From NCBI GenBank assembly GCA_023259685.1, contig JALRGP010000019.1, positions 1-13,261 of the forward strand: DNA of 13,261 nucleotides, read 5' to 3'. The position numbers and the translations under genes are program-made. The DNA comes from Alphaproteobacteria bacterium (GTDB lineage: Bacteria; Pseudomonadota; Alphaproteobacteria; JALRGP01). Below, in pieces: positions 1-7,285 of the stretch (positions are counted from its first letter, which is position 1; the number at the start of each line of letters is the position of its first letter). The notes under the pieces are model-generated. The model was not told where the DNA came from. It searched no databases and worked only from the letters and a program-made list of their open reading frames with translations.

Positions 1-30
1 TAAACTTTTAATTGAATAATACTGAAGTGT

Positions 31-57
31 TCGCCTAAAGGCGAGGGTGTTAACCCT
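31..57. repeat. Two adjoining small hairpins at the left edge
   Basis: Two short inverted repeats stand side by side. TCGCC (31-35) pairs with GGCGA (40-44) around a TAAA loop, and AGGGT (44-48) pairs with ACCCT (53-57) around GTTA. They share base 44, so they may be alternative structures. No T-run follows, so a standard intrinsic terminator is not supported. The element lies between the left edge and the epimerase gene and could be the 3' end of an upstream transcript or a leader structure. No coding sequence is convincing in 1-154. Confidence 0.35.
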
Positions 58-154
58 ATCCCACCTAACTACATAAATAGTTAATAAAATGGAAAATTTT
101 TTTATGATGCAAGGTTTGTTTATTAATGGGATAATAAAATAAAAAATTTATATT

Positions 155-1069
155 ATGGTGAGGGTTTTTGTCACTGGCGCATCAGGTTTTGTTGGTCGTT
201 TTTTATGTGAAAAATTAATTCAAAAAGGTTATCAGGTCATGGGTCTTGTTAGAAATCTGCCAAAGCAACCTATGAGTGGTGTTGAATACCTTGTAGGGGA
301 TTTGGAAAATATAGATCATCAAAAAGACCTCATTCAAAGTGCCGATTATGTCGTTCACTTGGCTGCACGCGTTCACCATATGAATGATACACCCGAAAAT
401 GATTGTCTTTATGACAAAATTAATCATCAATGCACGAATAAATTGGTTGATCTATGTAAACAGTCATCTCAATTAAAACGATGTGTTTTTTTAAGTACGA
501 TTTCTGTAAACGGCCAATATTCAAATCCTGTTTTTACAGAAAATTCCCCTATTTCCCCAGATAATCCTTATGCAAAATCCAAATGGATGGCAGAAGAGTA
601 TATAAAAAAATCAAACGTTCCTTACACAATTATCAGACCACCCCTCATCTATGGACCTCAGGCTCCTGGAAATTTAGAGCGCCTTGCAAAATTGATTAAA
701 AAAGGATGGCCTTTGCCTTTTGCCAATTTTAACAATAGAAAAAGTTTTGTTTACATCGATAATTTAGTGGATTTTATAATAAAATCTATGGGACATGATA
801 ACAGCTTAAACGAAACATTTTTGATTGCAGATCCAGACGTTATATCAACACCTCAATTAATGACAATGATTGCACAATCGATGAATCAAAAATTACGTCT
901 GCATTCTTTCCCATGGTCATGGATATGGCCTATTCTTCCATCTGTTATCAAGGTAAACATCGAAAAACTTAGTAAAAGTTTAGAGATTGACATATCGAAG
1001 GCTAGGCGTTTAATAGGATGGAATCCTCCATTTTCGACTGAACAAGGTATTCAATCCACATTTAAATAG
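155..1069 (+). CDS. NAD-dependent epimerase/dehydratase, WbpV-like (extended SDR)
   Basis: This 304-residue protein is an extended short-chain dehydrogenase/reductase acting on a nucleotide sugar in the cytoplasm. The N-terminal Rossmann motif GASGFVG is at residues 8-14. The catalytic Ser/Thr lies in the STISVNG segment (114-120) and the Tyr-Lys pair in YAKSK (139-143). The RPPLIYGP segment that follows is typical of UDP-glucose 4-epimerase relatives. The next gene encodes an initiating glycosyltransferase. That pairing is known for WbpV/WbpL (and WreQ with its partner), in which UDP-4-keto-6-deoxy-HexNAc is reduced to UDP-QuiNAc or a related sugar before transfer to undecaprenyl phosphate. 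The exact substrate here is inference. The ATG at 155 has no clear Shine-Dalgarno sequence; an in-frame TAA at 140 excludes a longer protein. A plain UDP-hexose 4-epimerase is the main alternative. Confidence 0.85.
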   Translation: MVRVFVTGASGFVGRFLCEKLIQKGYQVMGLVRNLPKQPMSGVEYLVGDLENIDHQKDLIQSADYVVHLAARVHHMNDTPENDCLYDKINHQCTNKLVDLCKQSSQLKRCVFLSTISVNGQYSNPVFTENSPISPDNPYAKSKWMAEEYIKKSNVPYTIIRPPLIYGPQAPGNLERLAKLIKKGWPLPFANFNNRKSFVYIDNLVDFIIKSMGHDNSLNETFLIADPDVISTPQLMTMIAQSMNQKLRLHSFPWSWIWPILPSVIKVNIEKLSKSLEIDISKARRLIGWNPPFSTEQGIQSTFK

Positions 1070-1071
1070 CC

Positions 1072-1995
1072 ATGTTTATTTTTCTCCTATCACTCATGAT
1101 CAATGGGATCGTCTGTTTGATCTGCCATAAATATCATTTGTTAATGGATATTCCGAATCAACGCAGTTCTCATGTGTCACCAATTCCTAGGTGTGGTGGT
1201 ATCGTTATTGTTTTATCATTCATAGGAACGTTATTTTATTACGGCTATACTGGCCCTATCGCTGGAATCGTCATGCTGAGTATTATTAGCCTGTGGGATG
1301 ATTTAAAAAGCATTCATCCGTTGCCCAGGCTGCTTTTTCATTTTATGGCAGTTTTGATTGGGTATGTTCAAATATTTGGATGGGAACACCATGTATATAC
1401 GTTACCACTGATTGTTTTTTGTGTGTGGATCATTAATTTGTATAATTTTATGGATGGTATTAACGGAATCGCAGCATCCGAAGGAATATGTGTTCTAGGA
1501 GCTTTATATGTACTAAGTAATCACCAAACAACCATTTATTTACCATTGACACTTTGTTTATTTGGTTATTTACCTTGGAATTTTCCAAAATCAAAAATGA
1601 TCATGGGGGATATCGGCAGTTGTAATATCGGATACATATTCTCATATATTTTAATGACCTTTGCCAAAGAACAATCACATCTATTTTGGATAACTTGTTT
1701 ACTGCTTGGATTGTTTTTATGTGATGCCACAATCACATTATTTCATCGTATGATGAGAAAGCAGGCTTTTTGGAAAGCACACCGCGAACATAGTTACCAA
1801 GTATTAACGCGGCAGTTTAAAAGCCATACTTGCGTGACATCTACAATCATTCTTGCGAATATCAGTATTGTTTTTCCCTTGGCGTATTGGTTGTATTATC
1901 ACTTTTCCTGGTCAAATTTTACCATCACTTTATTAGGAGTAGGTGCCTTATGCCTTTTACCTAAGTTGTTGTACAAAGATCAAATTTATAAATAA
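1072..1995 (+). CDS. Glycosyltransferase family 4 (WecA/WbpL-like initiating transferase)
   Basis: This 307-residue polytopic membrane protein belongs to the MraY/WecA superfamily, which transfers sugar-1-phosphate from a UDP-sugar to undecaprenyl phosphate at the inner face of the membrane. Visible signatures are the Asp pair in WDDLKS (D76-D77), the NLYNFMDGINGIA motif (122-133), GDIGS (179-183) and the cytoplasmic HREHSYQ motif (237-243). Hydrophobic segments run through the whole length. The gene starts 2 bases after the stop of the epimerase gene and has no ribosome site of its own, so translational coupling is likely. The pair probably primes an O-antigen-like or capsular glycan. The sugar could be QuiNAc, FucNAc or GlcNAc; sequence alone does not decide. 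It converges with the following minus-strand gene with only 16 bases between the stops. Confidence 0.88.
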   Translation: MFIFLLSLMINGIVCLICHKYHLLMDIPNQRSSHVSPIPRCGGIVIVLSFIGTLFYYGYTGPIAGIVMLSIISLWDDLKSIHPLPRLLFHFMAVLIGYVQIFGWEHHVYTLPLIVFCVWIINLYNFMDGINGIAASEGICVLGALYVLSNHQTTIYLPLTLCLFGYLPWNFPKSKMIMGDIGSCNIGYIFSYILMTFAKEQSHLFWITCLLLGLFLCDATITLFHRMMRKQAFWKAHREHSYQVLTRQFKSHTCVTSTIILANISIVFPLAYWLYYHFSWSNFTITLLGVGALCLLPKLLYKDQIYK

Positions 1996-2011
1996 GTTTC
2001 ACAAAAGATTC

Positions 2012-3409
2012 TCAACTCGTTGCATCCAAAACCCATTGTGTTTTGATAGACGAATGGGCTGTTCCATATTTAATGAACAAGGCAGCATGGTCTTGTTCGA
2101 TGACGATATCATCAAAAAAACGTGTTTTAATTTTAAATATTTTATCGATTGCTGGGCATTCTGCTATTAAATAATGGGCAGATACTTTTAAATGAACATC
2201 TGAATTCATCACAAAACGTGTTGCAAATAAAAATGGTGCGTGAGAAAAAACATGATCCTCACATGACACATGTCCTTTGTCAGAAAAAAATAACAGGCGT
2301 CTCATGGATGCATGGGTTGCATGGAAATCTCCGGTCAGCAACACATTATGGTCCTTGATATTCACATCAATATGGGGATGCAAAAAATCATCCGTCAAAT
2401 TATATCCATCTTGGTTTTGCAAAATGATATCACTGATTTTAATAATCCTGTGTTTTCCCGAACTCCATTCGAATTGCATATAAGGATGACCATCCCCGGC
2501 GCAATGGGCATCGCGATGAAAACGTTTAGATGTATTAACCAAAAAAAGCCCTGGCTTTAACGTAAAACGGTACATTCCATCAATAGAAGACAAAGGCGTC
2601 GCAGAGCTGTCTGATAATGATAACAATTCATCCACAAAAGAATGATTCATGATCGATGCATACATCTTTTCAATAAACACAGGCAAAGGCGTTTCAAATT
2701 TCGACAACTCCCCATCCCCGTGGCGCATCAAACGAATAAAAGGGGTCATTTTTTCAATAGATTTTTGAATAAATGATGGTTCCTTTTGCTTTTTAAAAAA
2801 AGATTTAAGATGAATGATGTCCTTTAAAATGAGTGTATAAAGATAGGCACATTGCACAGTCGTGCTTAGAATATGATTTAAATCTTTTTCATATATTTTT
2901 AAAAATTTTTTAAAATCATTTGCTAAAAATTCATAAGATCCAGACACACACAATAATCCAAACAAAATAAAAATTCTTTCAATGGGCGGACGTTTCGTAT
3001 AGCATTTTTTTGCATAATGATAATGATCTTTGACAACTTTGAAAAATTTTCTCTTAAAATGATCGTCACTACTTTGGCCAAAAAAATCGAAAAATCCCAC
3101 AAAATTACTTAATCGTTTTCCTGCAATGATGGGGTGTGACGGTATGTTTTTCAGCACCAATAAACGGGCAAGTCTTCGATAAACATTATCACCATTTTGT
3201 TTAAAAGATCTTAAAATATCAAGGGTTTGCACATCAAAAGGCAATTCATTGTCTGTATAGAATTGTATTTCATCCAAGGTCAAAAGACCTTGATTTGTCA
3301 TGACATGTCCTTTTTGAAGTGGCAGGATGCGCTCTTTTGGTCCCGTCCAAGAATCCTCAATAGCTGGATGAAAATCTTTATAAAATTTATGATTTTGTAA
3401 AATGATCAT
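2012..3409 (-). CDS. Divergent heparinase II/III family protein
   Basis: This 465-residue protein has no obvious signal peptide. The first two-thirds look helical. The MRHGDGELSKFETPLP stretch resembles the HGDG-x-L-x-x-F motif of alphaproteobacterial heparinase II/III-family proteins. The following YRFTLKPGLFLVNTS and GHPYMQFEWSSGKHRII segments match the family's beta-rich C-terminal part, where HAxxxSFEF-like motifs are usual. The protein is shorter than the roughly 500-600 residues common in the family, and several motif positions differ, so a lyase activity on a uronic-acid polysaccharide is not established. The ATG start lies 23 bases inside the end of the upstream cation transporter gene on the same strand, which suggests an operon and coupled translation. 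An envelope-glycan role would fit the convergent polysaccharide genes, but that is inference. Confidence 0.6.
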   Translation of the reverse strand: MIILQNHKFYKDFHPAIEDSWTGPKERILPLQKGHVMTNQGLLTLDEIQFYTDNELPFDVQTLDILRSFKQNGDNVYRRLARLLVLKNIPSHPIIAGKRLSNFVGFFDFFGQSSDDHFKRKFFKVVKDHYHYAKKCYTKRPPIERIFILFGLLCVSGSYEFLANDFKKFLKIYEKDLNHILSTTVQCAYLYTLILKDIIHLKSFFKKQKEPSFIQKSIEKMTPFIRLMRHGDGELSKFETPLPVFIEKMYASIMNHSFVDELLSLSDSSATPLSSIDGMYRFTLKPGLFLVNTSKRFHRDAHCAGDGHPYMQFEWSSGKHRIIKISDIILQNQDGYNLTDDFLHPHIDVNIKDHNVLLTGDFHATHASMRRLLFFSDKGHVSCEDHVFSHAPFLFATRFVMNSDVHLKVSAHYLIAECPAIDKIFKIKTRFFDDIVIEQDHAALFIKYGTAHSSIKTQWVLDATS

Positions 3410-4307
3410 GGAATGTTTGGCTCCTTTTAAATTCTCCTGAAAATGGATCGAGATGAATGGTGATATCCGACAATGGTAGCATTTTTAAAATACCTTCTTC
3501 AACGTCATCCGAAATCTTATGGGCATCAACGAGGGGCAAATGATCATCTAATTCTAAATGAAATTGGATAATGGGAATTGATCCGGCTTGGTAGGTCCGA
3601 AGATTATGAAAACCACGCACATGCGTATGGGACGTAATCTCATGGATGATTTTTTTTTTTGTATCGATGGGCAGCTCAGTATCCATAAGCATGCCCAAGG
3701 ATTCTTTTGCAATATGAAATGACGAATAAAAAATATACGCGCCAATAGCCATTGCAATGGCTACATCCAAAAGAACAATGTTATAAAACAATGAGATCAC
3801 TAATGATATGACGATTCCCAAATGCATGAGTAGATCCATTTTATAATGGGTATAATCGCATAAAATAATTAACGAACGGGTTTGTGACAATGTTTTTTTT
3901 TGATAAATCAATAAAATAATATTAAGGCATATGGACAAAACCATCATACCAATCGTTTCATGATGATGATGTAAATGAATCGGGTTTACAATACGTTGTA
4001 TGCCTTCATACATAATCCACGATCCAATCAAACAAAATAAAGGAACTTGAGAAAGGCTAGCGATGGCTTCTGCTTTACCATGTCCAAAACGATGCTCAAA
4101 ATCGGCAGGTTTCATTGCATACCTGGCGGATAAAAAATTAACAACTGAAATCATCACATCTGCACATGATTCCAAAAATGTTGCCTTTAAAGATAATGAT
4201 GAACTAATTTTCCAAGACACCAGTTTAACGGCTAATACAATCAAGGATACAATAACTGTGAGACGGGTACTTCCTTTAATCATATGATGGTGATGGTGGT
4301 GAGTCAT
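3387..4307 (-). CDS. fieF: Cation diffusion facilitator, FieF/YiiP-like metal efflux protein
   Basis: This 306-residue inner-membrane protein is a cation diffusion facilitator exporting Zn, Fe or a related divalent metal by proton antiport. It aligns by eye along its whole length with E. coli YiiP: the RYAMKPADFEHRFGHGKAEA segment after TM2, THYKMD in TM5, a GIDAIxxG-like TM6 region, and a C-terminal cytoplasmic domain containing LRTYQAG, FHLELDDHLPLVDAH and DITIHLDP. The TM metal site reads E46, D50, H154, D158; the first position is Asp (D45) in YiiP. The N-terminus is MTH(6)M, and a second His cluster (113-116) lies in a loop. Initiation could instead be at Met9 (position 4283), which would remove the His tract; neither start has a good Shine-Dalgarno sequence. 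The 3' end overlaps the heparinase-like gene. Confidence 0.88.
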   Translation of the reverse strand: MTHHHHHHMIKGSTRLTVIVSLIVLAVKLVSWKISSSLSLKATFLESCADVMISVVNFLSARYAMKPADFEHRFGHGKAEAIASLSQVPLFCLIGSWIMYEGIQRIVNPIHLHHHHETIGMMVLSICLNIILLIYQKKTLSQTRSLIILCDYTHYKMDLLMHLGIVISLVISLFYNIVLLDVAIAMAIGAYIFYSSFHIAKESLGMLMDTELPIDTKKKIIHEITSHTHVRGFHNLRTYQAGSIPIIQFHLELDDHLPLVDAHKISDDVEEGILKMLPLSDITIHLDPFSGEFKRSQTFHDHFTKS

Positions 4308-4493
4308 GATAAATAAAAAGCATCATTTTTCTTATTGTTTCAAAGTTTAGCAGTCTATGTAAAGGCACCCATGTACATGATACAAGTGAGCTCATCTGTT
4401 TGAGAGAATTTTAAATTCACAATACTTCCAAATTTTAATAATTTTTTAATAATTATGAGGTAAATATAAAATAAAAGGTATAAAGAGGACTTG
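4308..4493. promoter_or_regulatory. Divergent intergenic region between fieF-like and acidic secreted protein genes
   Basis: These 186 AT-rich bases separate two divergently transcribed genes and must hold both promoters. On the plus strand, a TATAAA at 4465-4470 could be a -10 about 20 bases before the ribosome site of the next gene, but its -35 is poor. A TTGAGA at 4400-4405 is followed by an imperfect palindrome GAATTTTAAATTC (4406-4418), a possible operator. The ribosome site AGAGGA is at 4484-4489. No promoter could be assigned with confidence. Confidence 0.3.
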
Positions 4494-5078
4494 ATGATGT
4501 TAAGATTGCCTAAAGATTTTTGGATGATATTTTTAATATTAGCATCAACAATACATTTAAATAATGTTATTGCTTCTGAAGATGATGCAGAGTCAACCGA
4601 AAATGATGCTGCACCTGCTGCTGCCACGGGCGACGATGCTGGCGACCCTGATTCACAATTTAATCAAAAAATGGAAGAGTTAAAAGATGAATTAAACGTA
4701 GACCAATTTAAAAAAAGTTTAGAAGATTATAAAAAACAAATGGACGCAGAGCTTAAATCTAAACAGGATGAAATTAACAAAAAAAAAGCAGAAATTGATA
4801 AAATTCGATTTCAAGATGCAACTTTAAAAAAACTGGATGATGATTTGCTAGATATTTTAAAAATTTTAAATCCTCCCGCTCCAAAAGCAGATGACGCTGC
4901 TGCGTCCGCTTCAAAGGATGATGGTGGAGAAGCCACAGATGACTCTGGTAGTGGAGATGATTCAGCGGATGACGATTCGGGGAGCAGTCTTTTAGATACA
5001 GTTGACAAAGTTGTTGACGCTGCAACATCAGGGGGTGGTGATGGAGAAGAAACCGCTGATGATTCCGGTGGCGAATAA
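4494..5078 (+). CDS. Secreted acidic coiled-coil protein of unknown function
   Basis: I do not recognise this family. The protein is about 194 residues. A hydrophobic core (FWMIFLILASTI) near residues 9-20 followed by VIASED looks like a Sec signal peptide, so export is likely. The mature part has three zones: an Asp/Ala-rich linker; a charged Lys/Glu/Asp helix of about 55 residues with heptad-like spacing (QKMEELKDELN through KKKAEIDKIRF), probably a coiled coil; then an Asp/Ser/Gly-rich low-complexity tail with repeated DDSG and DDDSG units. The mature protein is strongly acidic. The ribosome site AGAGGA (4484-4489) is 4 bases from the ATG at 4494 and 7 from the ATG at 4497; a TTG at 4491 is too close. 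The gene stands alone on its strand. A surface, periplasmic or secreted effector-like role, or cation binding by the tail, is speculation. Confidence 0.75.
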   Translation: MMLRLPKDFWMIFLILASTIHLNNVIASEDDAESTENDAAPAAATGDDAGDPDSQFNQKMEELKDELNVDQFKKSLEDYKKQMDAELKSKQDEINKKKAEIDKIRFQDATLKKLDDDLLDILKILNPPAPKADDAAASASKDDGGEATDDSGSGDDSADDDSGSSLLDTVDKVVDAATSGGGDGEETADDSGGE

Positions 5079-5135
5079 TATATTTAAAAAAATTGGATAA
5101 TACATCAGATTTTTTGGATTGATTGGCTATAAAAA

Positions 5136-5738
5136 TTATGATAAAAAATCTAATGCATGTTTAGAAATCTTACGGTAAGCATCTTTCATTAAATCATCCA
5201 TAGAATGGCTGTAACCTAATTCTTCAAGACTGCTTATTATGCTATGATCAAGCCCACAAGGGGTAATATGGGACAATGCATTTTGATCAATCGTATGGTT
5301 AATAGCAATGCCATGAAGGGTCATCCCATTTTTGACTTGCACCCCCAAAGATCCAATTTTTTTAATTTTTCCCTGGTGTGTCGCCCAAAACCCAGGCTGT
5401 GGTCCATTTATACATTGTATAGATAAGGTGTTTAGAAAAAAACAACCAAATTTTTGAATATAATCCAAAAAATCACTAAATGTCCATTGGCGTTTTTTTA
5501 AATCTAAAACATAGTAGATAATTAATTGCCCAGGATCGTGAAATGTCCATTGCCCCCCTCTGTTCACCATATAATAAGGATGTGGTAAATCAGATATCAT
5601 GTTAGATCTTACACCTTTTGTGAAAACAGGTTGATGTCTCAATAACCAAATGAATTCATCCCGCCGAACAACATGATCATTCATCACATCTAATGCATCA
5701 GGATAATTGATTACATCCTTTGATAGTCGTATCATCAT
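5136..5738 (-). CDS. lipB: Octanoyl-[acyl carrier protein]:protein N-octanoyltransferase LipB
   Basis: LipB moves the octanoyl group from acyl carrier protein to the lipoyl domains of 2-oxoacid dehydrogenases and the glycine cleavage H protein, the first step of endogenous lipoate synthesis in the cytosol. About 200 residues are predicted. Visible motifs, numbered from this start, are DEFIWLLRHQPVFTKG, NRGGQWTFHDPGQ (59-71), KIGSLGVQV with the catalytic Lys at 127, LHGIAIN, and ITPCG with the acyl-carrying Cys at 161. The HGPGQ motif reads HDPGQ here. The reading frame is open to a TTG at 5786, but the ATG pair at 5738/5735 fits the family N-terminus better, giving MMIRLSKDVINYPDAL, and a G-rich stretch lies 12 bases upstream. 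It follows rluD on the same strand and converges with the acidic secreted protein gene. Confidence 0.93.
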   Translation of the reverse strand: MMIRLSKDVINYPDALDVMNDHVVRRDEFIWLLRHQPVFTKGVRSNMISDLPHPYYMVNRGGQWTFHDPGQLIIYYVLDLKKRQWTFSDFLDYIQKFGCFFLNTLSIQCINGPQPGFWATHQGKIKKIGSLGVQVKNGMTLHGIAINHTIDQNALSHITPCGLDHSIISSLEELGYSHSMDDLMKDAYRKISKHALDFLS

Positions 5739-5865
5739 GACGGTTTTTATTCCCCCATACTCAATTTTCGTTCTTATATATTCCAAAATCCTTATGACTC
5801 ATTCTGATTTTAAAGGAAACGTTGCATCTTGGATCCATCGATTTGGAGAAAATCATCATTGTCAT

Positions 5866-6837
5866 TTACACGGTTATTTTTTTGATGGAGATCGATTCAT
5901 ATAATTGTATCATGTCATCTGCCATAGGAATTGTATAACTTTTTAAATCCTTTGTTAATGGATGAACAAATTGTAAATGATACGCATGAAGGGTTTGGCG
6001 GTGGTGGGTGATTTTTTGGTGAATATGCGTAGGCGTATACACCATATCTCCAATAATGGGACACCCTTTCCATGCGGCATGGACTCGAATTTGATGGGTA
6101 CGCCCGGTTTTCAAAGAAAATTCAATCAACGATATATCATGATGGTCATAGGAGATCGACTCTATCACTTTGTAATGGGTGATGGCTTCTTTTAATGATG
6201 AGGACGGCCGGTTAAACGCCTTCATTTTTTCAAAATTTTTTGGATCACGTCCAAAAAATGTATGAATTGTACCGGTTGGGGTTATAGGTTTACCAAAACA
6301 CATTCCGTAGTAACGCCTTGTTAATGACCTGTCTTGCAATTGGTTTTGAAGACTGTAAAAGGCTTCTTGGCTTTTTGCAATCACCATTAATCCTGATGTA
6401 AATTGATCCAATCTATGAACAATACCGGGGCGCTCCACACCGCCAATATTTTTTAATTGATCTCCCAAATAATGCAACAGTCCATTCACCAAGGTGCCAC
6501 TTAAATGTCCTGGGGCAGGATGAACCACAAGACCATCAGGTTTATGAATGACCAACACATGATCGTCTTCATCAATGATATCAAAAAGAATACTTGGCTC
6601 TGATTTCAAATGCCATTCTTTGGGAGGGGGAATTGTTACATTCAACTCTATTCCTTGACTGACTTTGAGGCTGGGTTTGACATAAATCTTTGATGATGCA
6701 ACGTCATGTACATGGCCATTTTTAATCAATGTTTGAATAAATGTCCTGCTATATTCAGATAATTGAGTGATGAGAAATTGGTCTAAACGCTCTCCTTCAT
6801 GAAGAGCTTCAACCCTAAATTTAAAAATTTGCTCCAT
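5866..6837 (-). CDS. rluD: 23S rRNA pseudouridine synthase RluD
   Basis: This 323-residue protein is a RluA-family pseudouridine synthase, close to the 326 residues of E. coli RluD, which modifies uridines 1911, 1915 and 1917 in helix 69 of 23S rRNA. An S4 RNA-binding domain occupies roughly residues 15-65 (GERLDQFL). The catalytic domain carries VIHKPDGLVVHP, the HRLDQFTSGLMVIAKS signature with the catalytic Asp at 144, and the KTGRTHQIRVH motif. The presence of the S4 domain and the overall match favour RluD over RluA or RluC. The start overlaps the end of the upstream OSCP-like gene by 17 bases on the same strand, which implies co-transcription and coupled translation. Confidence 0.93.
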   Translation of the reverse strand: MEQIFKFRVEALHEGERLDQFLITQLSEYSRTFIQTLIKNGHVHDVASSKIYVKPSLKVSQGIELNVTIPPPKEWHLKSEPSILFDIIDEDDHVLVIHKPDGLVVHPAPGHLSGTLVNGLLHYLGDQLKNIGGVERPGIVHRLDQFTSGLMVIAKSQEAFYSLQNQLQDRSLTRRYYGMCFGKPITPTGTIHTFFGRDPKNFEKMKAFNRPSSSLKEAITHYKVIESISYDHHDISLIEFSLKTGRTHQIRVHAAWKGCPIIGDMVYTPTHIHQKITHHRQTLHAYHLQFVHPLTKDLKSYTIPMADDMIQLYESISIKKITV

Positions 6838-7285
6838 CCAACAAGCGCTTAATATATGTTTTTAAAGAGAAATCATAAATAGTATGATTTTTTTCAATAA
6901 TAAATCCATCTAAAACTGATGGATCATCCAAAAATTCAATTTTTGTATCAGGGCATTGTTTGTAAATATGATTTTTAATGTCATCTATATGGTCCTTGAT
7001 GCAATAAACAACAGAAGTTTCACGATTGAGTAATTCATACAAAATAGATGGCAACATATGAAAACGCTTGTTCTGCCTTAGTGTTAATAAAAAACTTTTT
7101 AATTTTTTTATACCCAACGTATCTAAAAGATTATTAATGGTTTGCAAAGAAAAAAAATGACATAGTAAAAATTCTTCCATATCCAGTTCCATTAAAAACA
7201 TTAATTCATCGTAAATATCATCAATAGAATAAATAGCTAATAAATTTTTTGTGTAATGAGAGGATAAAAATGATATTTTAGGCAT
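6821..7285 (-). CDS. Divergent F1Fo ATP synthase delta (OSCP/AtpH)-like protein
   Basis: This protein has 154 residues from the ATG at 7285. The C-terminal part DDPSVLDGFIIEKNHTIYDFSLKTYIKRLL (about 120-149) closely follows the delta/OSCP consensus DPSLxGG...DgS...L..L, with D121-P122-S123 and D138-x-S140 in place. The helical middle, ending LKSFLLTLRQNKRFHMLPSILYELL, matches the FLxLLxxNxRxxxLPxI region. In F1Fo ATP synthase, delta joins F1 to the peripheral stalk. Here the N-terminal domain seems shortened (about 180 residues are usual), and no other atp gene is adjacent: the neighbours are a symporter and rluD. A longer start at 7321 would overlap the symporter gene by 44 bases; 7285 overlaps by 8 and fits better. 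It could be the genome's only atpH, relocated, or an extra diverged copy. Recognition is by motif only. Confidence 0.55.
   Translation of the reverse strand: MPKISFLSSHYTKNLLAIYSIDDIYDELMFLMELDMEEFLLCHFFSLQTINNLLDTLGIKKLKSFLLTLRQNKRFHMLPSILYELLNRETSVVYCIKDHIDDIKNHIYKQCPDTKIEFLDDPSVLDGFIIEKNHTIYDFSLKTYIKRLLDGANF

Noticed and set aside
104..142. Short plus-strand frame MMQGLFINGIIK upstream of the epimerase gene
   Set aside because: It is only 12 codons with no Shine-Dalgarno sequence and looks like chance AT-rich sequence. A leader peptide cannot be supported.
3959..3972. CATGATGATGATG run as a microsatellite
   Set aside because: It encodes the internal His cluster of the cation exporter in frame, so it is part of the coding sequence.
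4811..5008. Minus-strand frames opposite the acidic secreted protein gene
   Set aside because: They mirror the repetitive Asp/Ser codons of the real gene and have no start signals. The plus-strand frame has the ribosome site and signal peptide.
5794..5904. Plus-strand frame MTHSDFKGNVASWIHRFGENHHCHLHGYFFDGDRFI across the lipB-rluD gap
   Set aside because: It has no ribosome site, runs antisense into the end of rluD, and is too short with no recognised motif. The longer version from 5707 is antisense to lipB.
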